Source of the DNA: Exiguobacterium sp. Leaf196
GTDB lineage: Bacteria; Bacillota; Bacilli; Exiguobacteriales; Exiguobacteriaceae
Assembly: GCF_001423965.1 (NCBI RefSeq)
Contig: NZ_LMPV01000001.1
Span: forward strand, 75,908 to 139,907
Direction of reading: 5' to 3'
Length of the DNA: 64,000 nt
This document shows, piece after piece, positions 26,508 to 35,103 of this stretch. Numbering within the stretch: the first letter of the stretch is position 1; each line of letters opens with the position of its first letter. The notes below the pieces were generated by a model. That model had not been told where the DNA came from. It saw only the letters and a list, made by a program, of their open reading frames with translations, and ran no database searches. Made by a program: the position numbers and the translations under genes.

Positions 26508-27422
26508 TTATTGCTGTTGTTGCATCATTTGTTGTTGCATTTGTTGTTGTTCTTGTTTGTCTAGATCGAAAGCGTCTTTGAAGTCTTTGTTTTCGACTTT
26601 GACATTGTATTCTTTCATGAGTGAACGATAAATATCGTTCGGGTTGACTTGTGCTGCTTTTTCTTCAGCAAGTGCTTTTTTAATACGTGCTTTTTCTTTA
26701 TCGAGCGTGAAGTTTTTCTTCTCTTTACGATCGACTACTTTAATGATGTGATAGCCGAACTGTGTTTTGATCGGATCGGAGATTTTACCTTCAACGCCAT
26801 CCTTGAACGCGTAATCTTCGAATTCCTTGACCATCTTACCTTTTGTGAAGTACCCGAGGTCTCCACCTTTTGCACCGCTACCTGTATCTGTTGATTTTTC
26901 TTTTGCAAGTTTCGCGAAGTCTGCGCCTTTATCCAATTGTTTTTTGATGTCTTTTGCTTCTGACTCTTTCGCAACAAGGATATGGCTTGCTTTGACTTCG
27001 ACTTTTTCTTGATCGAAACGCTCTTGGATTTCTTTATCTGTTACTTTGGATTTCGCAGATTTTGCTTCTGTTAAGAGCATTTGTGTGCGAAGTACTTTTT
27101 CGAATTCTTTTTCGTTCTTGATTCCAGCAGATTTCAGTGTTGAGCTGAACTGCTCTTTATCCGGGAACTGGTCTTTTGTTTTCTTGACTTCTGCTTCGAC
27201 TTCTTTGTCCGTGACTTCCTTACCGTATTTCTTTTCAAGCAATTTGTTCATCGTTTGCTGGAAGGCGATTTGAGCACCAGCTTTTTCGTATGCTTCATCT
27301 TGGACGTCAGCCTTGTTGACTTCGCCACCTTTGTAATTGATGACGGCTTCGTCATTTGATCCACATGCTGCTAACGTAAATACACTTGCGACTGCTGCTG
27401 CGCCTAGCAATTTCTTTTTCAT
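26508..27422 (-). CDS. prsA: foldase lipoprotein PrsA
   Basis: Extracytoplasmic peptidyl-prolyl isomerase/chaperone that folds secreted proteins at the membrane-wall interface. Signal peptide with lipobox LAAC (C20). An N-terminal SurA-like helical region is followed by a parvulin domain (VKASHILV..., GDLGYFTKGKMVKEFEDYAF, GYHIIKV) and C-terminal helices. 304 aa. It ends in an unusual glutamine/methionine tail (QEQQQMQQQMMQQQQ). It neighbours hpr and ecsAB, as in Bacillus, where these genes jointly affect exoprotein secretion. Confidence 0.95.
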   Translation of the reverse strand: MKKKLLGAAAVASVFTLAACGSNDEAVINYKGGEVNKADVQDEAYEKAGAQIAFQQTMNKLLEKKYGKEVTDKEVEAEVKKTKDQFPDKEQFSSTLKSAGIKNEKEFEKVLRTQMLLTEAKSAKSKVTDKEIQERFDQEKVEVKASHILVAKESEAKDIKKQLDKGADFAKLAKEKSTDTGSGAKGGDLGYFTKGKMVKEFEDYAFKDGVEGKISDPIKTQFGYHIIKVVDRKEKKNFTLDKEKARIKKALAEEKAAQVNPNDIYRSLMKEYNVKVENKDFKDAFDLDKQEQQQMQQQMMQQQQ

Positions 27423-27637
27423 ACATACACCCCTAATTTACCATTTATTTCAACCGTTTTATCATATCATATTCTCGTTTGGTTGACAGCTGTATCTTGT
27501 CATGCCAAGAGATACTTGCTCTTTTCCATGCTATCACATCCAGGTAGTCGGTTGAGGATAATTTTTATGGGAAATTGTGAGGGAAATAACGCTCTTGAGA
27601 CATAGTAGTAATGTCCCTGTCATGAGGAAATAAGACC

Positions 27638-27674
27638 TAAAAAAAGCATTCTAGCTGAAGGCTAAAACGCTTTT
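27638..27674 (-). terminator. terminator after hpr
   Basis: AAAAGCGTTTTAGC pairs, with G-U wobbles, to GCTAGAATGCTTTT on the minus strand and continues as a T-run. The rest of 27423-27640 shows only an imperfect inverted repeat (27491-27514) upstream of prsA. Confidence 0.75.
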
Positions 27675-27687
27675 GATGATAGTATGC

Positions 27688-28257
27688 TTATGCTTTTTTT
27701 ATCGAGTCCATGACAGGATCTTGCGGACGGCGATCTGCTTCTTCCGTGATCATCTTCGATGTCTCGGCAAAGATGTCCATGAAGCTGTCTCCGTACAAAC
27801 GACGCACGATTGCAGAAATATCCGTCAGTTCTGGGAACTTACCGTACAATTCCTGAAGAGGAAGTGATGCGCGGAAGACGCCATTTTCTTCGGGACGGAA
27901 TGCTTGGATCGTCTCGAGTAAAAGCGATTCGCCTGCCGGTGTCAACTGGACATAGGTATTTCGTTTATCGGTTTCCTTTTTCGAGAACGTCAACAATCCG
28001 CGGTCCTCTAACTTCTTCGAGAAGTTGAATGCCGTCGAGACGTGCATGACACCATACTTCGCGATCTCAGAAATCGAGGCACCACCTAGGGCATGCGAAA
28101 TCCATAAAATATGGTGTTCGTTGATGTTCAGATCAAAAGGCTTGATCCAATTTTGCCAATCTTTTTCTACCGTTTTCCATAGTGCTTTGCTTAATTGGAC
28201 AATTTTATGGCTATACAATAATGCCTCTTGTCCAGGATATAACTTTTCGTGTTCCAT
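27688..28257 (-). CDS. hpr: MarR-family transition-state regulator Hpr (ScoC)
   Basis: DNA-binding protein that in Bacillus represses extracellular proteases and sporulation genes. The Hpr-specific N-terminus ([26 protein letters not shown]) precedes a MarR winged helix ([42 protein letters not shown]; key motif [16 protein letters not shown]). 189 aa, slightly shorter than the ~200 aa Bacillus protein. The start follows AAAGGATGA. Its location between prsA and hit matches Bacillus gene order. Confidence 0.92.
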   Translation of the reverse strand: MEHEKLYPGQEALLYSHKIVQLSKALWKTVEKDWQNWIKPFDLNINEHHILWISHALGGASISEIAKYGVMHVSTAFNFSKKLEDRGLLTFSKKETDKRNTYVQLTPAGESLLLETIQAFRPEENGVFRASLPLQELYGKFPELTDISAIVRRLYGDSFMDIFAETSKMITEEADRRPQDPVMDSIKKA

Positions 28258-28340
28258 ATCTGACTCATCCTTTCGAAAGGTGACAATGGCTCAAACGCGC
28301 AAAATGCAAACTATACAAAAACAAATCGAAGCAACGGATC

Positions 28341-28682
28341 TTACTTTTGTGGAGAAAGCTGGTCTGCTTCCTGTTTCGCTTCATCAGCGAGAGACTGGAT
28401 CTTCGTGAGCGATGCTTGGACTTCCGTTTGGTATTCCGAGACGCTCTGCATGACTTCTTCCTTGAAGTGCATACCAGACACTTTTGCTGTCTCTACTAAG
28501 TTCTTGCCCTCGTGGGTCAAATCCTGCACATTCGTTACGATTGTAGAATAAGAATTTCGACGTTGATGACCGTTCGAAGAGTCGCTTTTCGTACCTTGGC
28601 GAAGCGCCTTTAGACCATAAAAAGTCACAAGTGTTAGCGTAGCACCAAAAGCGACCCAGTTACGGGCGGGACGCTTCGACAT
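28341..28682 (-). CDS. YtxH/YhaH-like membrane-anchored protein
   Basis: 113 aa: a short N-terminal hydrophobic segment (NWVAFGATLTLVTFYGLKAL), then a long polar helix likely to form a coiled coil (EEVMQSVSEYQTEVQASLTKIQSLADEAKQEADQ). Same design and genomic position as Bacillus YhaH, a YtxH-domain protein associated with general stress; exact function unknown. RBS AAAGGAGG. A SigB-like promoter candidate (28727-28751) precedes it. Confidence 0.7.
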   Translation of the reverse strand: MSKRPARNWVAFGATLTLVTFYGLKALRQGTKSDSSNGHQRRNSYSTIVTNVQDLTHEGKNLVETAKVSGMHFKEEVMQSVSEYQTEVQASLTKIQSLADEAKQEADQLSPQK

Positions 28683-28726
28683 GATAAACCTCCTTTTTAA
28701 TATTAAAATATTTGTTTCATATTATT

Positions 28727-28751
28727 TTACCGAAAATTGAGTGAAAGAAAC
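28727..28751 (-). promoter_or_regulatory. SigB-like promoter candidate of the YtxH-like gene
   Basis: GTTTCT-N13-CGGTAA on the minus strand compares with the Bacillus SigB pattern GTTTAA-N12-15-GGGTAW. It lies 45 nt before the start codon. Confidence 0.4.
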
Positions 28752-28796
28752 CTATTTCGGCAATATTTTTCTAAGAAGAGAAGAAAAAGAGCGGAC

Positions 28797-29222
28797 TTAG
28801 ATATGCGAAGCGATTGAATTTGCGAGTTCAGCCAATTCTTCTGCCGTGTAGTCGTCGTTATGGACTTCCCACTTCGCGCCGAATCCGTCTTGTTTATCGT
28901 GACGAGGAATGAGATGTAAATGGAAGTGTGAGACTGATTGACCAGCTACTTTTCCTGTATTGGATAGAAGGTTCATACCAGCTGCATTTGTCTCTTGTTG
29001 AAGCGCACGGCTGATTTGCGGAATCGTCGCAAACACGTCCTGTGCCTGTTCAGGCGAGAGATCATACATATTATCGGCATGCTGTTTTGGGATAACGAGC
29101 GTATGTCCTTTCGTCACTTGTGACAAGTCGAGGAAGGCGAGAACGGTTTCGTTCTCAAATACGATATGACCAGGGACTTCTTTGCGAGCGATTTTACAGA
29201 AGATACATGATTCTTTTTGCAT
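28797..29222 (-). CDS. hit: HIT-family nucleotide hydrolase
   Basis: Histidine-triad hydrolase acting on AMP-linked or dinucleoside substrates. The triad VSHFHLHLIPRH is present near residue 100, with an N-terminal CIFCKIARKEVPG that may bind zinc. 141 aa, normal for Bacillus Hit, which lies beside ecsA in the same order. Start is preceded by AAAGGAGTG. The actual cellular substrate is not known. Confidence 0.92.
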   Translation of the reverse strand: MQKESCIFCKIARKEVPGHIVFENETVLAFLDLSQVTKGHTLVIPKQHADNMYDLSPEQAQDVFATIPQISRALQQETNAAGMNLLSNTGKVAGQSVSHFHLHLIPRHDKQDGFGAKWEVHNDDYTAEELAELANSIASHI

Positions 29223-29285
29223 GGAACAGTCACTCCTTTGGGTAAGATAATATTAGTATACGGAAAGTTTCCGCCTTCCGCATGA

Positions 29286-29313
29286 TTGACAGTCAACTTG
29301 AACCCGATACACT
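29286..29313 (+). promoter_or_regulatory. promoter of the TcaA-like gene
   Basis: TTGACA (29286-29291), a 16-nt spacer and TACACT (29308-29313), 40 nt upstream of the start codon. Perfect -35, moderate -10. Confidence 0.5.
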
Positions 29314-29352
29314 TAAGACCATACAGCTAATGGAGAAAAAGGAGCGAAGTGC

Positions 29353-30405
29353 ATGGCATCACGAATAGCCTCAACGGCACAGAAAAAACGAAAACGATGT
29401 TTACTCATTGGTAGCGCCTTCATCGCCTGTCTGTTTTTGTTAGTTGCCTTTTGGTTTGGGCGCAACATGCAAGAGGCGGCAAAAATGGAGAAAACGGACG
29501 AGCGGCTTGCTACTCTATTGAAGGAAAAGGATCAGCGTGGATTCCAACAACTAGTCACGATGAACGATAAACTATTACCGATGAGTGAGGCGACACGACT
29601 CATTACTTGGTTGACGACTGAATCAGAACGAACAGATCGGGTCATCAAACAAGTCAAACAGGATCAAGACTCTGGTAAACAAGTAAAGGCACATCTATTT
29701 ACGTTACAAAAAGAGGATGGATGGCTTTGGTATGACCGGTATTCTCTCGATCTGAATCCACAACGACTGATCGTTTCAAGTGATGTCCCTAAAACAGAAG
29801 TATCATTAGACGGGGAAGTCATTGGAACGATGGATGGAACATCACTAGAAATCAAGCGTTCTCCAGGAGAATATGATGTCCAGGTGAGTGCCGACCAATC
29901 AGGACAGACCGTTCAGGACTCAAAAACCGTTCAACTCGGTGATGAACCAAACACGGCAGTTGATTTTAAATTAGCTGATCAGTTCAATACGACTGTATCA
30001 AACGAATATGCAGTCGATATTAAAACATTACTTGAGACGGAAGTGAAAGCGCGAACTGGAAAAAGTATCGATACGATGACCAGCTATCTCGGGAAATCGC
30101 GCGACGCATTCGAGAACGCGTTCGGAACGCCTGATTCGACAGTTGCGAATCGAGCACGGTACGATGGATATGAAGTGACCTATCAGTCGGGACAGGTGGA
30201 GGAGTTATTAATCCGATTGAATAAAACTCCAGATGAATTGGAAGCTGTCGCCGGAAAACCAGAACGAAAGAAGCGAGAGCGCGTCGGTACGGTTTGGGAA
30301 TATCCGTCTAGCTTTCTCGAAGGCGTGTTCGAATGGTTGAATTTACGATCGGAAAAACGTGTCTTCGAGCGAGAAGATGGCATGTGGTTACAAATAAAAG
30401 ATTAA
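29353..30405 (+). CDS. TcaA-like single-span surface protein
   Basis: 350 aa. A basic cytoplasmic N-terminus (AQKKRKR) is followed by one membrane helix (SAFIACLFLLVAFWFG, residues ~18-36), so most of the protein is outside. A helical region follows, then a PEGA-like beta domain (VPKTEVSLDGEVIGTMDG...SPGEYDVQVSA, ~150-190), then a C-terminal part with two DAFENAFGTPDS / LEAVAGKPERKKRERVGTVWEYPSS repeats reminiscent of SmpA/BamE-type folds. The architecture recalls TcaA/YvbJ without the zinc ribbon. Function unknown. RBS AAAAAGGAG. Confidence 0.6.
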   Translation: MASRIASTAQKKRKRCLLIGSAFIACLFLLVAFWFGRNMQEAAKMEKTDERLATLLKEKDQRGFQQLVTMNDKLLPMSEATRLITWLTTESERTDRVIKQVKQDQDSGKQVKAHLFTLQKEDGWLWYDRYSLDLNPQRLIVSSDVPKTEVSLDGEVIGTMDGTSLEIKRSPGEYDVQVSADQSGQTVQDSKTVQLGDEPNTAVDFKLADQFNTTVSNEYAVDIKTLLETEVKARTGKSIDTMTSYLGKSRDAFENAFGTPDSTVANRARYDGYEVTYQSGQVEELLIRLNKTPDELEAVAGKPERKKRERVGTVWEYPSSFLEGVFEWLNLRSEKRVFEREDGMWLQIKD

Positions 30406-30425
30406 AGTATAAAAAACTAACGCAT

Positions 30426-30458
30426 AAAAAATCCTCGGACATCATGTCCGAGGATTTT
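30426..30458. terminator. bidirectional terminator at 30.4 kb
   Basis: AAAATCCTCGGACAT pairs with ATGTCCGAGGATTTT. It ends the TcaA-like gene and the convergent GlsB-like gene. Confidence 0.9.
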
Positions 30459-30462
30459 CTGT

Positions 30463-30714
30463 TTATCGTTTATTCACCGCACGGAGAATGAACGATACAA
30501 TGAGGATGAGAATGATAGCTCCGAGTAAAGCAGGTACGATTGCGAATCCAGCAACCATTGGACCCCAATTTCCGAATAATGCTTGACCGATCAATGCACC
30601 AACGAAACCAGCGATGATGTTACCAATGATACCGCCTGGTACGTCTTTACCTAAAATTAGACTTGCTAACCATCCAATAATACCACCAACGATTAATGCC
30701 CATAAGAATCCCAT
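30463..30714 (-). CDS. GlsB/YeaQ/YmgE family membrane protein, copy 2
   Basis: 83 aa, almost wholly hydrophobic, with three glycine-rich membrane segments (MGFLWALIVGGIIGWLASLILG, IIGNIIAGFVGALIGQALFG, VPALLGAIILILIVSFIL) and the family motif GKDVPGGIIGNI. Members are general stress-induced membrane proteins in several bacteria; biochemical role unknown. Nearly identical in design to the gene at 30748, from which it lies 33 bp downstream with its own AAAAGGAG, so it is a tandem duplicate. Confidence 0.88.
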   Translation of the reverse strand: MGFLWALIVGGIIGWLASLILGKDVPGGIIGNIIAGFVGALIGQALFGNWGPMVAGFAIVPALLGAIILILIVSFILRAVNKR

Positions 30715-30747
30715 TTCAAAACACTCCTTTTCGATTAAAATATATGA

Positions 30748-30996
30748 TTACTTGCGTACTGCCCGGAGAATAAGTGAGACGATGAAGATCAAAATGACTG
30801 CCCCGAGAATAGCCGGAATGACTGCAAATCCGCCAATTTCTGGTCCCATTGAACCAAAGATAGCTTGACCAATCATCGAACCGATGAAACCAGCGATGAT
30901 GTTACCGATGATGCCGCCCGGTACATCTTTTCCAATGATTAAACTTGCGATCCAACCGATGAGACCACCAACGATTAATGCCCATAAGAATCCCAT
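30748..30996 (-). CDS. GlsB/YeaQ/YmgE family membrane protein, copy 1
   Basis: 82 aa and three membrane segments. It shares GFLWALIVGG, GKDVPGGIIGNIIAGF and IVSLILRAV with the downstream copy and differs mainly in the third segment (GPEIGGFAVIPAILGAV). It is the promoter-proximal gene of the pair, with RBS AGAGGAG. A SigB-like promoter (31025-31050) lies 28 nt upstream, fitting the stress expression known for this family. Confidence 0.88.
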   Translation of the reverse strand: MGFLWALIVGGLIGWIASLIIGKDVPGGIIGNIIAGFIGSMIGQAIFGSMGPEIGGFAVIPAILGAVILIFIVSLILRAVRK

Positions 30997-31024
30997 TTTT
31001 AAACAACTCCTCTACATATTAGTT

Positions 31025-31050
31025 TTACCTGTTTTCAGGCAGTTATAAAC
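31025..31050 (-). promoter_or_regulatory. SigB-like promoter of the GlsB pair
   Basis: On the minus strand, GTTTAT (31050-31045), a 14-nt spacer and AGGTAA (31030-31025), against the SigB pattern GTTTAA-N12-15-GGGTAW. Confidence 0.55.
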
Positions 31051-31137
31051 ACGTGTGAAAGTGAAAAAATTGAAATCATTCATTCATTGAAAGGACTAGA
31101 AGATTAGACCACTTGATAAAGATTAAATGAACGATTC

Positions 31138-31175
31138 ATCGTTTTCACTTTCGATTTGCATGTAAATCGTTTTCA
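31138..31175 (+). repeat. direct repeat ATCGTTTTCA in the GlsB-ecsA intergenic region
   Basis: ATCGTTTTCA occurs at 31138-31147 and 31166-31175, one every 28 nt. An inverted repeat, CGATTT-N6-AAATCG (31152-31169), overlaps the second copy. The 316-bp gap between the GlsB pair and ecsA otherwise holds only promoters. Confidence 0.4.
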
Positions 31176-31312
31176 TATATTGATGTAACGATTACACTTA
31201 GAGTAATTGCCGAAAAAACAAGTATTAAAACATTATATTTTAAAAAATGAGGCACGAAGCTAGAAAGTCTAAGAAGATCTACCTTACGATGAGCTTAAAG
31301 GGAGTGGCAAAC

Positions 31313-32047
31313 ATGTTATTAGAGATCAAGGGTTTATCAGGAGGATACGGATCTAAAACAGTCCTTCATGATATCAATATTGAAGTGGATCAAGGGGAAC
31401 TCGTTGGTTTAATCGGTTTAAATGGTGCGGGGAAATCAACGACGATTAAACACATCCTCGGTCTATTACCGGTCAAAACGGGATCTGTACGAATCAATAG
31501 ATTGGATTTAGCGACGAACGAAACCGAGTATCGTCGTCAAGTCGCGTATATTCCGGAACAGCCGATGTTATATGAACAACTAACGTTACGGGAGCACCTT
31601 CGCCTCATGGCACAAGGATATGATGTCGAAGAAGCAGTAGCGATAGAACGAGCAAATCATTATGCTGAACGTCTTCGGATGACGAAACAATTAGAGTGGT
31701 TTCCAAGTGTCTTCTCAAAAGGGATGAAACAAAAAGCAATGATCTTGTGCGCCCTTGTCACGGGGAGTGAATTGTTGATCGTTGATGAACCATTCGTTGG
31801 ACTTGATCCACTGGCAATCCGAGAGTTGCTTCAGATTTTCAGTGAACTCAAGCAGGACGGTAAAGGAATTTTAATGTCAACGCATATCCTGGAGACAGCC
31901 GAGCGCCACTGCAACCGATTCGTTCTCTTACATGAAGGACATATTGCGGCGGAAGGGACAACGGCTGCTTTACGAGCTCGCTATGGACTACAAGATGGAA
32001 CGCTGGATGATCTGTACGTTGCTGCGATCGAGGAGGCAGAACGATGA
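31313..32047 (+). CDS. ecsA: ABC transporter ATPase EcsA
   Basis: ATP-binding subunit of the Ecs transporter, which in Bacillus affects exoprotein processing, competence and regulated intramembrane proteolysis; the transported substrate is not known. Walker A GLNGAGKST, Walker B LLIVDEPFVGLDP and an LSTHILE-type switch (GILMSTHILETAERH) are visible; the signature is the degenerate FSKGMKQKA. 244 aa from ATG 31313 after AAAGGGAG; the frame open from 31247 lacks a ribosome site. ecsB overlaps by 4 nt. Confidence 0.92.
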   Translation: MLLEIKGLSGGYGSKTVLHDINIEVDQGELVGLIGLNGAGKSTTIKHILGLLPVKTGSVRINRLDLATNETEYRRQVAYIPEQPMLYEQLTLREHLRLMAQGYDVEEAVAIERANHYAERLRMTKQLEWFPSVFSKGMKQKAMILCALVTGSELLIVDEPFVGLDPLAIRELLQIFSELKQDGKGILMSTHILETAERHCNRFVLLHEGHIAAEGTTAALRARYGLQDGTLDDLYVAAIEEAER

Positions 32048-33180
32048 ATAGCCAGTCCTTATGGAAGGAACGGTATCAGGCGGCGATGACGGAAACAGTG
32101 AAATATACACGATATATGGCGAATGGTGGACTATTATTCACCGTCTACTTTGTTATTTTATACGCATTAGTCGTCTACGGTCGTTTCCTCGACCAACTCG
32201 ATCCATCATTTCCAGGTCGATTCGTCATGGCAGCCTTATTTCTGATTCTGCCGCTCTACCGGACAAGTCGAACGTTTCTTGTCGAGGCGGATCAAGTGTT
32301 TCTATTACCCGTGTTAGCGAAGTTATCCAGTTTCATGCAGCAGGTGCGCGCATATAATGCGATTTTTGGTATCATTCGTGCCGTGATTCCGTTTCTAGCA
32401 GTCGTTGTTCTCTATGTTCGGACAGAACAGACGACACCGTTTGAACTTATCTTAATAGGCGTATCTCTTGCCCTATTCGGAGCGGCAGCGAATTTGTCGA
32501 AACTTGAAGGCATCGCACATCGAACAGTGTTATTGTATGCATTTGGAGCAGCACTACTCGTCATCATCGATATGGCGTGGATGTCGATCGTCGTTGCCTT
32601 GCTGTTAATGATCGTCCTTCATCTGAAGCGTCAGGATCATCTCCCGTTACGTGAATGGATTGCGCTCGAACGAGAATCACGTGATCGTTTTTATCGACTA
32701 GCCAACTGGTTCGTCGATGTTCCACATCTATCGGCAACGTATAAACACCGTCGTCTCTTAAGTAACATGGTCGAGCGGTTTCCGTACCAAGCCCAGACGA
32801 CATTTGATTATTTGTATGTCAAACAGTTCATCCGGAGTGGGGACGGCATCGGATTGATTGTTCGTTTAACACTGATCGGGGCTGTGTTCATGTTGTTGGC
32901 GAGCGGTAACGTTTGGTTCGTTGCACTTGCGATTCCTGCATTTGGTGGATTAACGAGTTTTCAATTGGCGCCGTTTACGAAAGCAGTCGATCAGCATCTG
33001 TTGACTCGCTTATTGCCATTTGGGAATGCCGTACATGCTAAACAGAAAATCATCCGCTTCGCAGCAATCAGTCAATGCATCGTTTTGACGCTACTTGGAT
33101 TCTTCTTAAGTGGATCCATGTATGTCGTTGGTGGGGCAGCCATAGCACTTGTAATTGGTGAATACTATGCCCGAAAATAA
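32044..33180 (+). CDS. ecsB: ABC transporter permease EcsB
   Basis: Membrane subunit of the Ecs transporter, 378 aa, with about eight to ten hydrophobic segments (GGLLFTVYFVILYALVVYG, VMAALFLILPLY, FGIIRAVIPFLAVVVLYV, LLYAFGAALLVIIDMAWMSIVVALLLMIVL and others). Its start overlaps the ecsA stop as ATGA, so translation is coupled. EcsC is not present next to it. The operon ends at a strong hairpin shared with amtB. Confidence 0.9.
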   Translation: MNSQSLWKERYQAAMTETVKYTRYMANGGLLFTVYFVILYALVVYGRFLDQLDPSFPGRFVMAALFLILPLYRTSRTFLVEADQVFLLPVLAKLSSFMQQVRAYNAIFGIIRAVIPFLAVVVLYVRTEQTTPFELILIGVSLALFGAAANLSKLEGIAHRTVLLYAFGAALLVIIDMAWMSIVVALLLMIVLHLKRQDHLPLREWIALERESRDRFYRLANWFVDVPHLSATYKHRRLLSNMVERFPYQAQTTFDYLYVKQFIRSGDGIGLIVRLTLIGAVFMLLASGNVWFVALAIPAFGGLTSFQLAPFTKAVDQHLLTRLLPFGNAVHAKQKIIRFAAISQCIVLTLLGFFLSGSMYVVGGAAIALVIGEYYARK

Positions 33181-33189
33181 TAAACAAGA

Positions 33190-33228
33190 AAGAGCCTACG
33201 CGATGGATGTTCATCGCATAGGCTCTTA
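33190..33228. terminator. bidirectional terminator between ecsB and amtB
   Basis: AAGAGCCTACGCGATG pairs with CATCGCATAGGCTCTT, with one base skipped on each arm. Confidence 0.85.
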
Positions 33229-33242
33229 TTCGTTATGAACCA

Positions 33243-34541
33243 TTAATTGACACGTTCGTTTGATAGATCTTCTTCTTCAACCATATGCAATTCCTTGCTG
33301 ACAGGAGCAGGAAGATCGTAAGAAGCTTGACCATGTTCCGCGACGTCAAGACCACGGAGTTCATCTTCGCGTGTGATTCGAAGTCCGATCGTAAGGTCGA
33401 GGACTTTTAAGAAAGCATAACTTAAGACGCTGACGATGACGATAGCAAAGACGACACCAAGAGCTTGAACACCGAGTTGCGTGAAGCCACCTCCATAGAA
33501 GAGTCCTGCTTGTCCGATACCTGTGATTTCAACGAGTCGTGGTGAAGCGAAGAATCCAGTTGCGAGTGTACCCCAGATACCAGCGACGCCATGAACGGAG
33601 AAGGCACAAAGTGGATCATCCACGCGACTTGCGAGAAGAATGCTCGTTCCATACGTGATCACACCAGCAAGGAAACCAATGACGACGGCTGCCCATGGTT
33701 CCACAAAGGCACAGGCTGCAGTAATGGCGACGAGTGCAGCTAATACACCGTTGATGATCGAAGGAATATCTGCGACGCGACGGTGCCAGAACGAGATGGC
33801 AAGAGCGCCGAGGGCACCTGCTGCAGTCGCGAGTAACGTCGTCAAAGCAACGTAACTAAAGAATCCGTCGGCAATCGTTAATGTCGAACCAGCGTTGAAG
33901 CCGAACCAACATAACCAGAGGATGAAGGCACCGACGACAGAATAAATGACATTGTGTCCAAGCAACGGTGTTTTTTCAGCACCGATTCTTTTCTTAAGCA
34001 GTAAAGCAGCAACAAGTGCAGCAATCCCACCTTGTAAGTGGACGACCGTTGACCCGGCGAAATCTTGCATTCCGAGCGAACCAAGGAATCCACCTGCCCA
34101 AACGGAACGAGCAATGATCGGATAGATGATAGCAACGAAAAACGTTCCGAACAACAAGTAAACGGATAATTTAGCACGTTCTGCGAATCCGCCCCAAGCG
34201 ATTGCGAGAGAGACGGCGACAAACGAGAGTTGGAAGAGGAACTTTACATCAATCGTGATGTTCGACCAATCAAGGCTGCTGAATCCTCCATGTAAGAAGA
34301 ATCCTTCTGTTCCAATAATGGAGTTACCATCACCGAACGTCAATCCGAATCCGATAGCCCAAAAGGCGAGAGCGGCAACTGAGAAGCTGATAATTTGTTT
34401 AACAGCGACGTGCCCCGCGTTCTTTGCCCGTAACATCCCTGTTTCCAGAAGTAAGAATCCGATTTGCATCGTAAAGACGAGCAGTGCTGCGAATAAGACA
34501 TAAAACGTATCGACTGAAATTGCGAGTTGTTCCAGTTTCAT
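33243..34541 (-). CDS. amtB: ammonium transporter AmtB/NrgA
   Basis: Ammonium channel of the cytoplasmic membrane, about eleven helices, 432 aa. The twin pore histidines are in STVVHLQGG and [11 protein letters not shown]; the Amt signature is in the second half ([11 protein letters not shown]). The C-terminal cytoplasmic tail would bind a PII protein, but no glnK/nrgB lies beside it. ATG 34541 follows AAAGGAGG; the frame to 34562 overlaps that site. It is divergent from tnrA across a region with a perfect TnrA/GlnR box. Confidence 0.94.
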   Translation of the reverse strand: MKLEQLAISVDTFYVLFAALLVFTMQIGFLLLETGMLRAKNAGHVAVKQIISFSVAALAFWAIGFGLTFGDGNSIIGTEGFFLHGGFSSLDWSNITIDVKFLFQLSFVAVSLAIAWGGFAERAKLSVYLLFGTFFVAIIYPIIARSVWAGGFLGSLGMQDFAGSTVVHLQGGIAALVAALLLKKRIGAEKTPLLGHNVIYSVVGAFILWLCWFGFNAGSTLTIADGFFSYVALTTLLATAAGALGALAISFWHRRVADIPSIINGVLAALVAITAACAFVEPWAAVVIGFLAGVITYGTSILLASRVDDPLCAFSVHGVAGIWGTLATGFFASPRLVEITGIGQAGLFYGGGFTQLGVQALGVVFAIVIVSVLSYAFLKVLDLTIGLRITREDELRGLDVAEHGQASYDLPAPVSKELHMVEEEDLSNERVN

Positions 34542-34612
34542 TGTCGTTCCTCCTTTATCCATTTAAAGTATGTGTTTACTTTAGACGGAAATACTTTCAA
34601 AGAAACGTGTTG

Positions 34613-34629
34613 TGTCAGAAAATCTGACA
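34613..34629. promoter_or_regulatory. TnrA/GlnR box in the amtB-tnrA intergenic region
   Basis: TGTCAGAAAATCTGACA matches the TnrA/GlnR consensus TGTNAN7TNACA, with the A-rich core TnrA prefers. It lies 30 bp before tnrA and 72 bp before amtB. A possible amtB -10 (TAAAGT, 34583-34578) would put the box near -50, the activating position known for TnrA. Confidence 0.85.
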
Positions 34630-34658
34630 TGGTATTTTTGTGGAAAGGAGTGACGAAG

Positions 34659-34961
34659 ATGAAGTACCGCGAAAAAAAGGTGATGTCGATCGGAATCGTC
34701 TGTGAATTGACCGGCTTGTCAGAACGTCAGATTCGTTACTATGAAGAACGGAAATTAATCTTTCCAGAACGGACAAATGGAAAGACGCGAAAATATTCGT
34801 TTACGGATGTCGAGCGACTCGTCGAAGTCGCGGAAAAAATCGAGGATGGTTGGCGCACGCACGAAATTCGAGAAAAAGAACGTAAGGTAACGGAACAGCA
34901 ACGTTCTGACTTAATTCGTGGTCAGTTAAACGCTGCATTCGGTCTTTACAAGAAACAGTGA
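34659..34961 (+). CDS. tnrA: MerR-family nitrogen regulator TnrA/GlnR
   Basis: 100 aa, the short TnrA/GlnR form. The winged helix-turn-helix [30 protein letters not shown] is at residues ~10-38 (core [14 protein letters not shown]). The C-terminal tail [16 protein letters not shown] is where glutamine synthetase binds TnrA. A TnrA box upstream and divergence from amtB favour TnrA over GlnR, which usually precedes glnA; glnA is not in the window. Start 34659 after AAAGGAG. Confidence 0.88.
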   Translation: MKYREKKVMSIGIVCELTGLSERQIRYYEERKLIFPERTNGKTRKYSFTDVERLVEVAEKIEDGWRTHEIREKERKVTEQQRSDLIRGQLNAAFGLYKKQ

Positions 34962-35007
34962 ACATTTCATGAACTGGTAACAGAACTGTCATTTTGTAAA
35001 CGATTTA

Positions 35008-35038
35008 TTGGCACAGACTTCTTAATTTCAGATATAAT
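35008..35038 (+). promoter_or_regulatory. promoter of the hemEHY operon (candidate)
   Basis: TTGGCA (35008-35013), a long 19-nt spacer and TATAAT (35033-35038), 66 nt before hemE. Confidence 0.4.
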
Positions 35039-35103
35039 GTTTCTGTGTTCACAAACTTATCGTACGTTTTTTGGGGCGTTAGAACGAGTATAAAGGGGTA
35101 GTT

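Noticed and set aside
27491..27514. Inverted repeat GTATCTTG...CAAGAGATAC upstream of prsA
   Set aside because: Imperfect and not followed by a T-run; too weak to call an operator or terminator.
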